A stretch of 64,000 nucleotides of DNA from Atrichornis clamosus (taxonomy: Eukaryota; Chordata; Aves; Passeriformes; Menuridae). The position numbers and the translations under genes were made by a program. The notes under the pieces are model-generated. The model ran no database searches and was not told where the DNA came from. It worked only from the letters and a program-made list of their open reading frames with translations. Below are positions 23,456 through 36,710 of the stretch, piece by piece. Location: NCBI GenBank assembly GCA_013400975.1, contig WBMZ01011399.1, forward strand, positions 1 to 64,000, written 5' to 3'. Position 1 is the stretch's first letter, and each line of letters opens with the position of its first letter.

Positions 23456-26400
23456 CAAGTCATAACCACAGCTATTTATCCCAGCATCCCAAACACTAAT
23501 GGTTCAAATAAAACCCATTTTTGGGTATGCATTTGCTAAGGCAAATGTTAATGCTCACAAATATCTCTGTCACCAAAGACATTTAAATTCTGCAGTGATC
23601 TTGGCATGAATTTATCAATGAACAGAAGACTGCACGTTGCTTTTCTTCTGGGCCAAGCACCTTCAGTGCTATTAAGCTCCTTGCTGATTAAGGATAGCAG
23701 TGTTTAAAGAGGTGTTTGCACACAAGAGTATGTGTTTACAGCAAGTTGTCTCCACACAGGTGTAGCTGTTCCACTGCACAGCACAAGTGCTCGCATCCCC
23801 CTGGGCATCGCTCAGCCCTTCACATGGTCATGGCAATGGCAGTGCAGCCTTCACAGTGTCAGGGGAGGTCACCCCAGAGGTGAATGCAGGGTAACGCCTG
23901 CTGTCACTGTCACGTCGACATTCCTCCATGTCACCAGAGCAAAAGCTCGCCCCAGCTGGCATGGTTTCAGCAGCCGTACTCTTGTCTTCCCAACTCTGTC
24001 ACACGCCAGATGTGGGACCCGCCCTGCATGGCCAGGAGCACGGGCAAGTGGGGAGGCATGGGGGGCACAGGGGCTGTGCTTGCCCTCCACTGCAGATTCC
24101 TCTTGCCCTGGTCCCATCCAACGAGCAGCCCAAGAGGCTCCTGCAGGGCTGCCCACTGCATTAGACATCTCCAGTACGGAGCCCTTGTTCCAAATGTCCG
24201 CCGACCCTTTGCCATGCGTACTGTTTGCTAGATGCTGCACAAGAAACGGCTTCATCTCCACTGCTTTCAGCATCCACAATCTCCTCACCTCTGCTCCTGG
24301 CGTTCAGACCCAATAGGTGCTGAGTAACCAGGCTGTCATCCAGGGAGACACTTGAACTGTTCAAGGTGCCTCCTTTGAACTCTCCACTGCTATTTGCACC
24401 TTGTGAGTTTAAAGTCTTTGCCAGGTCAACACCGCAGCTCTGGCACCCGGTGCACCTCTTTATGACCAGCCACACAAACACAGGTGACATACCTTTCTTT
24501 CTCGCTCACATGCACACGTGCACCCCCATCCTTCCAAAGCACAAAGCAAACCACAGAGCTGTCTGTACACAAACATCCCCGAGACGAGGAACCACATGTG
24601 CCAGATGCTGCTGCATTGCTTAATGCATCACTTAAAGCCTTTTGGGGACTGTACCGCCGTGATGAGTAATTTGGCTAGAATATTGTCCAGAGACCATACT
24701 GTGTGGATTAGGGCACTCTGAAGGTCATTAGCTGGGTTAAAAGCAAGAAAACTCTGCTAAAACCAGAGCTTACCATCAGCAATGAAAACAAGAGCAGAAA
24801 TTTGTTCTGTAATGCAGAAACATTTCTTTCTTTCACTGCTGAGCCTCCCTGTGTATAGCCTGCGTATAAAACATGCTGCAGCTCTGTCAGAAAGCAGTGG
24901 CTGGCAGAACACTGCCTGTTTGCATCCATGTCCAACCCCAGCTTCAACTGCTCTGCCACTTGGGCTGGGGACAAATGGAAACGCAAGGAGGTGAGCAATC
25001 ACAAACCGCATCTCCACCACAGGCACCTTTTCACCCCACAGCAATGCAAATGCCACATCTGTAAATGAGATGAGACAATCTTAACTTGTCTTTATCAAAA
25101 GGAGTCTCAGGTCAACAGGGATCGCAACCGCTCAAGCGCCACCTTGATTTACACAGCTGTAAACTCTGGCCACATATGAACCCAGGCAGAAAGGCAAGTT
25201 CATGAATTATGAACAAATACAGCGTGCCAAAACACATCAATCATCATCAGTCACAGACAAGAAAGCGCCATCAATTCATAATGTTGACATTTGCACAAAA
25301 CTTATACAAACAATCAATCGGATTGCACGGCTGACTGCAAAAGGAGATGTCCAGTTTATGTTACTTAACACAAGACTTTTCACTGAATGAGAAATGCTGA
25401 AAGACTTTAAAATAAAACTGATGGAGAGTCAGTGCTCTAGTCAAAAGTCAGAGTCTCTGACCACTAGAGAAAATAGATTAATTTACTAGCTAATTCTTTT
25501 CTTGAAAGCCTACACTCTCCTCCCAAGGAAGAGCAAAGAAAAAGCAGTAAACACAAACGTAGGTAACAAATGTTTTAAGTGGATACAACAAGGCTGTACA
25601 AATTACACAAGGAGCCAGAAGTTGCAAGCTGGCATACCTAAAAGTATCAGGACTAACAATATTGAAAGAGTTTAATGAGTCTTGATGAAAAACTTGCTTA
25701 TTGGCATGTATTCTTTAAATTACTATTGTCAGCTACTTGGCACTATTTAGACTCATAATTTACTTCATTTTAGGACTACTGAGGGTTGTATTAGGACAGC
25801 TTGCAAAATGATCGAGCCTCATGTGTTTTGTTCTACAAACTGCAGAGCTTCCAGCACTCTCTCAGGCAGGAACAAGCATTTCCTGAAAGCATGTTTCGGC
25901 CAGAGTACATTGAAAGAAGAGGAAACTTCTGTGGTTTTCTTTCTCAACTGACACACAAAAAGGACTTCCTTGTGTTTGAGATGAAAAGGGAAGACATACT
26001 TTCCAGATAGCCACGCAGCCTTTGCTGTAAACACAAGGTGAATGTGGCTCTTGTTCTAGAGGCTGCGCGGTTACCGATAACAGTTTTTCTTGAAGGCTTT
26101 TTGAAGCAGCTGCCATTTATTCGCTGGAACACTCTTGCAAGGCGCCTCAGATCTGTCACCACTGCATGGGCCAACGCAACAGCAACTGCAAACCAGTTCT
26201 GCAAGCAACCACCTTGGAGAGGTGCAGCGTTCCCACCACCCAGCAGAGCACCCCAAAACCACCCCGATGCTCAGCAGGGTGATGTGCTGGGGGTCAGAGT
26301 CACCCACCTGCATGAGTGTAAGGCAGGTGAGACCCACGTCAGTGTGAGCACACAGATGAGATAAGAGAGCATCTGCAATATTTGCTCTTCAGCCAGCAGT

Positions 26401-27369
26401 ACTCTTTCCCTTCCACTACATACATATAAAATTGGGCACTGATTCAGCCAAGCACAAAAGTATGCACTTACATTTCAGATGGTAAACACTGATTATAGTC
26501 ACAATGCAAGTATTGTTGTTGTTGTCGTCAAGGGGACGCACAGGATTAAATGCAAGTGCTTTACTGGATTGATGTTTTGATCTCTTTTTACTTGTGTCTA
26601 ATCCTATGTCTGAGTCAGACCATAAGCCCCTGAACACAGAAAAAATACCCTTCTGTGACCAGAAGATATATCACACACAAAAACAGGCGTGTGAGAGAAG
26701 GGTTAACCGTACTTTTGTAACACTGGATGCAACTCCAGGTTTCACTTCACACTTGTGTGAGATTAAGAGCAACTCTAAAGAAAAAATAAATCCATACTTA
26801 CTGTCAGATATTCTTCCTCTCTCTGGGAAAAATTTGAAAAGGTGGAGTGGGGGGTAAGGCAAGGGATGTGCATGTGCTGGCTGGAGCCAAACAATAGGGT
26901 GGTTCTGAGGTCACGATGGGGCTCTAGGAGCCTCACAGTTTTCCAGTTCCACTTTGTGGCAGCTGCAGGACCAGTCAGGCCCTGCTCACCTATCTCCTGC
27001 CCTGGCTCTAGGCTCTGCCAGGACTCTCCTCTTGGGGGCTGCACGGTAAATGGAAAATGCCAACAGCATCTCCCAGACTTTTCTTTTCCCTGGGATGTGG
27101 GACCTGGCTATGCCAATGCCTCTGAAAGCAGCACCTGCCCTTTGTCACGGTGCCAACTGCCAAAAGAAGAACTCCAGGGTCAGGATCTTTCATCTGAAGG
27201 GGCAGGAAAACTTTGGTTTAGCAGTTAAACCACAGAAGTCCATGGCTGCTGCAAGAAGGAGGGGAAAGAAGTGAGTTCTGCGGGACACAGAGAGCAGCTC
27301 TTTGCTGCACCCAGCTCAACACAGCAAGTAATTAGTGCATTTCAAGGTCAATACATTGCAATTGATTTT

Positions 27370-27455
27370 CCTCTCACCAATGTAAACTGGGAATAATTCC
27401 ATCACAGTTGATGTAAACATTAGTATAAAACTGGTTTAAGTCAGAAAAGCGCTGG
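27370..27455. repeat. Possible ancient amniote interspersed repeat piece
   Basis: Reads 'accaatgtaaactgggaata', 'attccatcacagttgatgta', then 'gtataaaactggtttaagtc'. I remember an unnamed old sauropsid repeat of the form 'ccagtgtaaat-aggagtaactcca...tttacactggtgtaagtgag', and the spacing of the blocks agrees. The match is from memory and diverged. Confidence 0.35.
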
Positions 27456-28530
27456 GTTGAATGTGCTACTATACCAAAAAGCTGGTTTCCTAAGAACAGT
27501 CTTTATTTCCTTGTAACTATGTCTACCATCAATAAAATTGCCATGATTATCTTTATTTGTTCTAACACCATTGCTCAGGTTCAGACTGTAATAGAAAGCG
27601 CTTTCAAGTCAAAAGTCAAAGGCCCATAAAAATCCACAAGCTTCCTTCTCATGTACCACAAGCTTTACTCCTGAACAGCCAGGCTGAAGGCATCACCAGC
27701 CGTAACATATCCAGTACCCTGAGTGAACTTCAAACATGAACACCATCATCCTCTCCACCTTTGTGCTTCTCCTTCAACAGAAATTGAAGTGCTTCTCCTC
27801 TTTTCTCTAAGGATAGTCACAGAGACTCTTCTACTGTGCATGAAAGAGGATTTTTTTCTGATTAAGGCACAGCCTCATCAACACTGACATCCCATATAGC
27901 AAGAGCTGATGTTCCCTATTAACTGCAAGGAAAGTACAGGTCCTTTGCCACACTCAAAAATTTTTTTAAAAAAGTTGTGGCTCAAATTTTATATATAAAA
28001 GGCAAATCCCCAAACCAGGACCCGATGCTTGCCTTTTGCTGTGTGCTTGTGCAGGATGATGTCCCACACCACACTCAGGTGAACTTAGAGCTATCCTGGG
28101 GTCCCACAGCAAGGGGCAGCGAGGGATGTGGAGGGGCACATGGAGGGGGACTGCAACAATAAGTTGTCCTGCAGAACTGACAAAGCCTGGGTTTAACAGC
28201 CAGCCCCCACCTCCAAAGCAGCGGAGGAATTTTGTAAACCACCCCAGAATAAAATCAGAAAAACTTCTTGATGTACTTCGAAAGGGAGACAGCAGATTTT
28301 CCTGACTGCTGCTGACTGGAGCCAGGGCATCTCTGCTGTGTGATACCCAAAGCAAGGGGCTGTCTGCTTTGTGCAAACAACATCCTGCCTCTCACAGCCT
28401 GGATTTATCCTGCTGGAAATTTACTCAGAGATGCTGCTGTCAAAAGTTTAAGCCCACAGTTGCCATAAGAAAGAGATTTGTTCTCTAGAGGTTTCTAAAG
28501 CTAGCTATTTTCTCCATGCTTACAGACAAT

Positions 28531-28563
28531 AGATGATCATGATACTTCTTCTTATGATCATCT
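28531..28563. repeat. Inverted repeat, 10-bp perfect arms, 13-nt loop
   Basis: The arm 'agatgatcat' (28531-28540) is the exact reverse complement of 'atgatcatct' (28554-28563). Both arms contain the self-complementary TGATCA. It is too short for a microRNA precursor and no function is evident. Confidence 0.9.
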
Positions 28564-29894
28564 TTATCATTACTGTTTAAGTAAACCTATCCAATGAGTC
28601 CTGAAGAAGGCAGAACACAAAGCTTGAGCTCTCTATTTGGGTCAAGTTTCTCTCAGTTTAAACTAAGTATGTAAAAGCATAACAATACTATCAAACGCAG
28701 ATCCAAAGCTTAGCAAAACATTTGATTCTCACACCAATTATTATCTCTCAGTAAGCCGACATCTGTGGGATCACTCCTGGGCCTTTTAATTTAGCATGTC
28801 TTCTAATTAAAGAAAGATTAACTGTACTTCCAATAATTGCTCCTCCTACCTCTGTCAGGCTCAAGCTTCTGTCTTCCTCCCAAGCTCCAAGGGAGGGGAG
28901 CAACCTGGAAACACATCCACCACAGTCCCTCTGCCACCTGCAGGGCAGAGCCCCAAGGCACCTGCTCCACCACAGCCCTGGCTTCCCTGGAGACACCTTC
29001 TGAGGAAGAGACTCTCCCTGTGGCAGGATGAAGGCTGGATGAAGCCATCTCCAGGGTTTGAACCTTGCTGCTTCTCACAGAGCTGGTGGTAGAAAATTCA
29101 CTCCCTCCTTCCAAAGCTGTGGTCAGGTGCCTGAACTTAAATGGGACAAATCTTGGTGCTTGAGCTGAGGACTGAACAGGCAGTCTTCCATCACCCCACA
29201 ACCATCTCAAGCCCAACTCTGCCTTTATCCAAAGGGACATGCCATTCAACTCTGCTCACCCATAGTACTTTCTGGTGACTCTGTGGACATCTCCCAACCA
29301 GAAAAACCTACCTAAAATCCCTCCCTAGTGTCCACAAAACCAGCCAAGCTGGCAGATGGTCAGCAGAGCACATGCACACAAACACAGCCCCGCAGCCGCT
29401 CAAGGATAATAAGGAGAATATGCAAAAAAAACTAGAGCTAGGACAGATAGCTCTAGATCTCATTGACCTTGATGAGGGAAAGCACCCAGTGTTAAATGAG
29501 TTTTGGGAGTGGTAAAGAAAAGTCCAGCCATTCATTTGGCCCTGGCACAAATCCCACCCCTGCTAACTTCCCATGGTAGTGGATTTTCTGTCATCTCCCC
29601 CGTACACCATTCCTTGAAGACTATGGTAAGGACACAGCTGGAGCCAGAGACTAGCCATAAGAGGGTCTGCCAATATTTCCACTTGCAGAAATATCCTATG
29701 AAAGAGCAATCCCTTTGACACACACCTTGGGATACACACACATAAACTTCCCAACCACTCTCTCCCACAAAGTGTAAGTATTCATGATTTATCTGCCTGC
29801 CAGTGTGACCTCTCATAGGTGGTGTGCACAAAAAGAGAAGTGCTACACCTGAGGGTGGGGGTTCACTGTCCCTCTGCCTGCAGCACAGAGGTGG

Positions 29895-29909
29895 CAGACA
29901 GACAGACAG
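29895..29909 (+). repeat. (CAGA)n microsatellite, short
   Basis: Slightly under four CAGA units in a row. Simple repeat only. Confidence 0.85.
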
Positions 29910-32900
29910 CACAGGCACCAGCCCCAGTGGCTGCAGGTGACACCCACCCACCTGCTCCTGACGGATGAGCAGGCTTTTCCCCACACTGTCAAAGGGCCAG
30001 AACACATCTGCTAGGCTCAGCCCTCATCCATGCAGGTTTTTGAGCCCTCCATCCTGCTTGGCTCCACTACAAGGTTGCTCCTCAGTTCACTGGGAGATTT
30101 ACTTCCTCACTAAGAAGTGCATAGAGCTGGGAAGAATATGGCAAGGGGATGTTGGGAAACCTTCTAATTACAAACAAGGAGCTGGAACCCAGATGCTGGG
30201 AGCAGCTGTGTGCCCAGACAGGCATTCACACTCAGGTGGTGTGAGTGCAGCAGCTCCAGCAGCTCACAGTGCGGGATTTCAGCAGGCTCACTCCCACCCA
30301 AACCTGCTGCACTCTAACCCACAGGCCAGTGTGCACACTGGGCCCAGCCTGTGGCAGTGCTTGGCCCCACCTCTGGCATCCCCTCGTTGTGGGGGCACCA
30401 GGGCTTCCTTGGACCCAAGGTGTGGGCTGGTCCTCATCTACCTCCCCATCAGCAGAAGGTCCCTGGGCCCACCCTAATTCCATCTCCACCGAGCTCTGTA
30501 GAGCTTCTGATGTACAGTTTTCTGAGACAAGCAATACTAAGCTAAAATCAAAACATATTCAGAACTTTTTCTACATATGGCTTACTATGAAAGCAGTGGT
30601 TAGACAGCCCAGGTACACCAGTTGGTCCAGTAGAAGGGATGTGAACAGGTCACTCCACCCTGTGCAAATCAAGTCGGGACATCAGTACTGATCACGGACT
30701 TCACAAACAGCAGTGGACCTTATTCTCATGAAAGCTCATCAAAATGAGCGGTATACCCATTCCACTCAAGAGAATTTGATATCGGACAATTTTTTAATTT
30801 CTCCGTAAAACAGACTCTTGCTCACTCTCATTCAAAATCAAAGAGCCACTTCATCAAACACTGCTTCTCCTCTACAGACAAATTTTGCAGATGGCAGAGA
30901 GGGTTCATGTCGGATCTGCTGCAGACTTTTGAGTGTGACACTGGTACACTCACCGGTCATGGGTCTCACATTTGCAACACCATGGAATACCACCTTCTCC
31001 CCACCACCCACCACTCTCCCTCCCTCCCCATTTTATCTGCAGCTCTCTGATACAATGACATCACTTCATTGTGACATCTCCTGGGCCAGGCAAATGCTCA
31101 GTCACAGCAATAACAAAGATGGGCCATGACTCACTCCTGCCCCATGTGGAACAAGACTTCATTCCTGCTCTTCTTCCTTCTCCACCCATCATTTCAAAAA
31201 AAGCCTGTATAATACATAAGGCTTAGACTGGCCCTACTGCCACCCTGGCCAGTCCTCAAGCATAGATTGTTTCACAGACAATGCTCTGCAAAGACAAGTT
31301 TCTTCACAACACTTTAAAATCCATCTTTCTGGGTGGTTTCCCTGCAAGTTCAAGTACAAGCCTTTTTTACGTGGGAAAGCGGGGCTGCTTGTATGCAGAC
31401 AGCCCCTAACTATGGCATTTGAATTAAGGGCTGAAACATGTTCCAGCTTGTATTGTAACAACTTGTAAAAATAATCCCTTATAACACCCGCTCGCGTTCC
31501 TACCCTGGTGCAGCAGTGGGACAGGGACAAGGAGGTTCTGCACCACCACAGCTCCCCACCACCAAACCCCTTCTCCTGCATCACCCTGCCAAAACGGAGA
31601 GGTGTGGGCAACAGGGCTTGGACTGGGTCAGACCCATCCCCAGGGCACCCACCCTGCACATTTCACCCCAGGGACTGTCCTGTGTCGCCACAGCCTCCCC
31701 AGGTAGAGAGGAGATCCTTCACCTCTGTCACAGCTCTCCAGTGGCTTCAGTCCTGCTTCACACATGGTGATGGGCTGGGAGCAGGACAGCCCTGCAAAAG
31801 GCTCCTGCACAGAGCCACCTTTCTCTTGGCAGAAAGGGGAGGCAGTCAGGATGCTCCCATGACCACCAGCAACACCACACCATTCCCATGACCCAGGACA
31901 TCTGGGTGCCTGACAGGCCTATGTTTGTAACAGTCACCTCAGTGCCCCATTCTGCGGGGACTGATGAACTTCTTCTCAAAAAAAGAAATTAAAAAACACC
32001 CAGTCTTACCAGGGAATAGAGCTTCTTCTCTCTTGCTTTTTTTTTTAAACAAACAAAAAAACCCCCAAAATATTGTGCAATGACAGGTTTAAGTATCACA
32101 CTTAACATTTAAGAAATCTGAGATTGTTTAAAGGGAAGATTTTACTCTACAGGCACAGAATTTGGAAGGGTGAGCAAGCCAGCTTCTCCACCAAAGTGTT
32201 GCTGCAAACAGCATCCCCTGCAGCCAGGGCATCACCTGCAGCTGTGCTGGCCAATACTGAGGTCAGTACCTTATTTTTTGGAAGGAAGTGGGGGGAAAAG
32301 AGAAAGGTTCATCTTACCTTGTGACTATTGGCACAGAGCTTGGGACCTTCATCGCACACACGTTAAAGTCAGTGAACTCATATTTACAGGACAATTTTTA
32401 TCTTCTCACTCTGCTCAAAGCAGAATGACTCCTCCTTTCTATCCCTTAGCAACTCCTTCTCCTCAAGACCTAAATCAACCTGTCTGATTTTTCTTTTCCT
32501 TTTTTTCACTTTTTCTCTTCCCTGGTCTTGGAAGTTTGAACAAAAAGACAAAAGGAGAGAGCTGACAGAAGAACTAAATATGGAAACATTCAACCTCACT
32601 AATCAACATGAAGAGCTCTCAGACATGAAGAAGCTCTGACAAGGAGACTTGCACAGACTCCAGCATACTGCTTCAGACGTGCCATGTATTTGTGTACCTT
32701 CCTGAATGGTCTCAGGGGCCCCACACTCCACATGAATTCAAAGGTGCCATTCCTGGCCGTGCCTCCCGCATTCCCTCATCTCTCACAGCTGGACTCCCTG
32801 GAAGTACATTTCCCCTGGCACTGCAGCACCAGGACAAAATGCGGCAACCTCAATCACTGCCCATTTCTTCTCTACATTGCCTTTTTCACCTGTTTGAACT

Positions 32901-35900
32901 TTCAAACCAGGAGAAAAGCACAGATTATAAAGCTTTACAGTGGGAATCTATCCCTTAATTGTGGTAATCTCCCTCTGCTCTGCCTTACTTGCTCTTACCC
33001 ATAGCCAGACCAAAACACAGTCACTTAAAGATCCAAAATCCTAAATCAGGACAAGGGCAAAGGCCATTACAAACGCTTTGGTGAAGCTGAGCTAAACACA
33101 ACCTTTTATTCTGTTTTATAACAATGCTTTGTCATTCACCAGGGCCCAGGAATGATGCTGCTGCTTCCCTCAGAAACTTGTCCCAGACTGAAAATTGTAA
33201 AATTGCAAAATCCTTTCTGTTCTAAACTGTCTGAATACAGCCAAGTTTCACTGTGAGGTTCAATCCATTAGCTGATTAAAAGCTATAGATCACGCTGTCT
33301 TGGACACATTCAGGCCATTATGAATAAGACCTGTCAGAAAAGCTTCTGGCACAACTGGTATCTTTGAAATTGCTAGGGCTCCAGTTAATAAAACTTCCCG
33401 TTCAATCCTTCTTCAATCCCACAATACCAACAGGAAAAGAAATTTATGGTATTCTATGAAATTACATATTTAGAAATGAGTTACAGGTACAGAAACTTTA
33501 ATTCCCAAACAACAACAAAAACAGCATCTCAAAAGAATACCCAAGCCATTCTTGCATGCCAGCGACAGTCTGTTTATGAGAACTGAAAAAAAACATTTAA
33601 AAATCACTGATTAATTCTAGTGCCAACTTTCAGATTTGCTTCTGACAAAGGAAAACTTTGAAGTTTCTCTACAGACAACTTTCTTCATATCCATCTATTT
33701 CTCCCCATCATGTCTAAAAAACATCAAACATCCCTCAACCCAATGCATCTAACTATTATTGACTGCTCTTGAAAGCCATCAGTTTCCCAGAGCAGGATTT
33801 GAAGTTAAAAAAAAAAAATCAGGATAAATAACACAGTTTTTCAGGGTTTGCAAATAAATGCTCACTGCCAAATAGCAGCCTCTGGTTTTGAGTGTCACTA
33901 TGGGTGTGGAGCTCTTTCCAACTCAACTCCCCACGTGGAAGGACAGCCAGTTCCTAGGATTCAGCAAGGCACTTTCCTAATGCTTACAATTTAGCTGTAC
34001 TCCCAAGGATCGGGTGGGAACCTGCACTTGTCTGGGAGGCCCCATCTTTCCTGTGCTAGCACAAAAATACCACTACCTGTGGCCAAATTAGGCAAGCAAA
34101 TCAGGAGAATGCAATTGGCTTTTGGACACCCCCAAGCTTACTCTGCTGCTGCTTCTGACATTGGTTCTGTCTTGACAGGGAGACAGGAAGAAAACCACTG
34201 TGCCTCCTCTGCCCAAGTAAATTCCCCCTCATTTCTGTCAAGGAACTCATTCCTTATAAAAGCACTCTGTAAATGCACCTGGACCTGCTATTGTCTTTTT
34301 TTAAGTGTCGTGGCAAGCCCCCTATTGCAGGAGATTTACAAGACTTCCTAAAGGCTCAGCAAGCCTTCTCACTCTCAAAATTTGTACGATAAATAAGTCA
34401 AGATTTTTCATCGGTACATTACAAGGACATTTAAGCACTTGCCTCTTAGAGCAGCAAACCTAAATCTTCTCCAATTGCTGGCTGCACATGATTTACCTAA
34501 ATATTTACCCGTGTAGGCTTCAAATGATCAGAGAGGCTGTACAGGTTCTCAGTGTATTCAGTGTTCACGGCCATGAAAGAAATTGTTCATGCAAATATTT
34601 TTAGCTCAGTTTATATTTGCCAGGTAGTTGCTGTGTCCCAATCCCAAACTCACCAAGGCAAAGAAAAGACCCTGTAATTATTTATTACTACTTCTTCACC
34701 TGCCATTCTGTATGAATGGTACCCTGTGAGTATTTGCATGTTTTGTGACCTTGTGAACAATTTTATTGTAGGATGTAGAAAAGCAGCTTTTCAGAGTGAC
34801 AGGGAATCATTTACAACCTGCACAGTCGGGTAAATGATTTAAGTGCAACTCCACACACATATCAGTATTCTTCCCACGGTATTACTTCTAAATGTATGCT
34901 TATTGTTAAAGAGAAAAAAATACAGGAGAAAAAAAATATTATGCAATCATGGCTACATTTGCTCTAGAAAAAAAATGTTATCCTACCAAATTCCCTGGGC
35001 CTTACTACCCCATTTAATGAACAGCTAACAATAAAATTATCAGATGTTGTCCATTTTGACCATCAAATAATTTAAATAACAATAGTCATCTCAACTGATG
35101 GATCACAATCAGAATATCAAAAACTGGGGTTTTTCCTGATGAAACTCTGAGGATGAAGAGCAGTGTTTCTCCAGGAAAAGGGCTTAGAGCGACAGAATAT
35201 GCATACATAATAAATGCATATTATAAATACAGCATTTATTTACTTTGGAAAAGGGAGGGACTTTTGGAGCAATGGGAAGGGTGGTTTTAACCCTTTTTTG
35301 CTCTTCAGTTCCTAAAAGCTTTCTAGTGGCACTACACACACACATTTGCAGAGACCTCGCAGGTAATAAATACACTATAAACTGCCAATTACTGTGCAAA
35401 TGGGCTGGGAAGCCAAGCAGCCATTCAAGCACACCCCAGGGGGAACAGGGCAGGTAACATCTGACTACCACGGACTTTGAAGGACAATCCAGGGTTCGGG
35501 ATCATGTGATGTTTTATTGTTGAGACTGTTTTTCCCCCCGTTTGCCATGTTTTTTATGCACAAATACGGTTATGCACTTGCTGATAAACTGCTGTCATCT
35601 GAAACTGGGAAGAAAACACAGCGTTTATCTCAAAAGGAAACAAGTGATCACCAATACTCCTAGAAGCCTTGACCTTCAAAAATAAGAGCTTGATTTCTTA
35701 GGGCAGCAAGACTGTGAAACAAGGACATAAGAAATTAATAGAATGGCAACTGGACTGATACCACCAAGTCTGTAACAGAAAGTTTTCAAGACTCATGAGC
35801 TACTTCAATCAACCAAATACACTCCTTAGTTGAACTCATACATATCTAACAAGTGTTACCAAAAAAAAACCCCCCAAATCTGTGCCACCTGCACTTGGAA

Positions 35901-35920
35901 CAAAAAACCAGGTAAGTAAA

Positions 35921-36310
35921 GGAAATATTTTGACAAGGACAAGATTAATCAAAGGTCTGGACCTGTGAGAGATGAGTGAAGTGATCAGATTTGCTCTGAG
36001 GTCAGAAAACACATCAAAGGTTGCCACAAATAGAAACAAACCGATTTGTTCTCCACAATGACAGTGTGCAGAACAGGAACTTAAGGACTCAAATTGCAGC
36101 AACAAAGATCTAATTTAGACATTAGGGAAAGTTTTTTTCCAATTGTAAAGATAAGCTGGAGCAGGTTTGCTGAGGGAGCCTGTTGAATTTCCCATGTTGA
36201 AGACTTTTACAAACTGAATAGACAAACTCAGCCAACATGGCAAGGATAGCCTAGCTGGTGTAAGAGGGTAGACTCCTGAAATAACTCCCCAAGCTAGTCT
36301 TAGGAAAGTA
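35921..36310 (+). mobile_element. Old CR1/L3-like LINE 3' fragment
   Basis: Well diverged but collinear with the 3' part of old CR1 elements. Blocks in order: 'aaggtctggacc' (family: aaggtctggaa), 'aaaggttgccacaaatag', 'gatttgttctccacaatgac' (attgttctccttaac), 'actcaaattgcagcaacaaa' (gggcttaaattgcagcaagg), 'aatttagacattagggaaag' (ttaggttggacattaggaaa), 'ttccaattgtaaagataag' (cctaactgtcagggtggt), 'ctggagcaggtttgctgagg' (ctggaacaggttgcctaggg), 'agcctgttgaatttcccatg' (aggttgtggaatctccatc) and 'agacaaactcagccaacatg'. The last part toward 36310 is only loosely alignable. A minus-strand open frame at 35836-36105 overlaps it and is an artefact. The divergence is far greater than in the copies at 11.7 and 23.3 kb. 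Confidence 0.88.
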
Positions 36311-36639
36311 AGACAGATTCCTGGACTGAGAAATGGTAAATGCTACTATCAAGAAAGAGGAGTTCCTCCTGTTTATGGGCAAGGACAGGAGGAAGGACAA
36401 TGCTGATTGAAGGTTGGAAGGAACATGATTTGCCTTCAAAACTTTTGTTGGCTGGTATAGCTTAGGCTCGTGATGGCAAACCAATGACTCTCTTATTGTA
36501 TAAATGGTTACGCCACAATGTATATGCACTGCTTGTTTAGTGCTAAATACAGACTACTATTGATAAAAGATTACAAACAAGGTTTTAACAGATACAAAAA
36601 CAACAGTGCATAGATCCTTATGCCACAGGATCTCAAAAC

Positions 36640-36710
36640 ACATCAACCAGGCTCCCACTGCAGGTAGTGACATCCCCACTTTACACAGACAGAGCTTGGT
36701 TTTCCATCTG
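36640..36710 (-). mobile_element. Weak MIR-like relic
   Basis: The piece 'ggtagtgacatccccacttt' followed by 'acacagacagagc' resembles the reverse complement of the MIR part 'ggtactattatccccatttt' and 'acagatgaggaaac'. Agreement fades on both sides, so this is tentative. Confidence 0.35.

Larger units (their letters stand above)
23456..35920. other. Unique noncoding DNA, no established gene
   Basis: Twelve kilobases without a recognised gene. The GC-richer part 23730-24300 contains the longest open frame of the window (194 codons, 23732-24316), overlapped by four others on both strands with no known domain. Smaller items: (TTG)4 at 26513-26524, a microexon candidate at 26802-26822, a possible old repeat at 27370-27455, an inverted repeat at 28531-28563, (CAGA)n at 29895-29909 and an octamer-bearing block at 34510-34830. 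The open frames at 29532-30005 and 29965-30477 overlap others and look like chance. Confidence 0.55.

Noticed and set aside
23732..24316. Longest open frame, 194 codons, plus strand
   Set aside because: It lies in a GC-richer patch where stops are scarce, is overlapped by four other frames on both strands, has no recognisable domain, and is within reach of chance for 64 kb in six frames.
25060..25110. MIR-like 'catctgtaaatgagatgaga'
   Set aside because: Only about 20 bases resemble the MIR part; flanks do not continue the alignment.
29965..30477. 170-codon plus-strand open frame, with 148- and 157-codon neighbours
   Set aside because: Mutually overlapping frames in different phases, Pro/Ser/His-rich, with no family resemblance.
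35836..36105. 89-codon minus-strand open frame, hydrophobic
   Set aside because: It is antisense to the old CR1/L3-like fragment at 35921-36310, so it is a repeat artefact.
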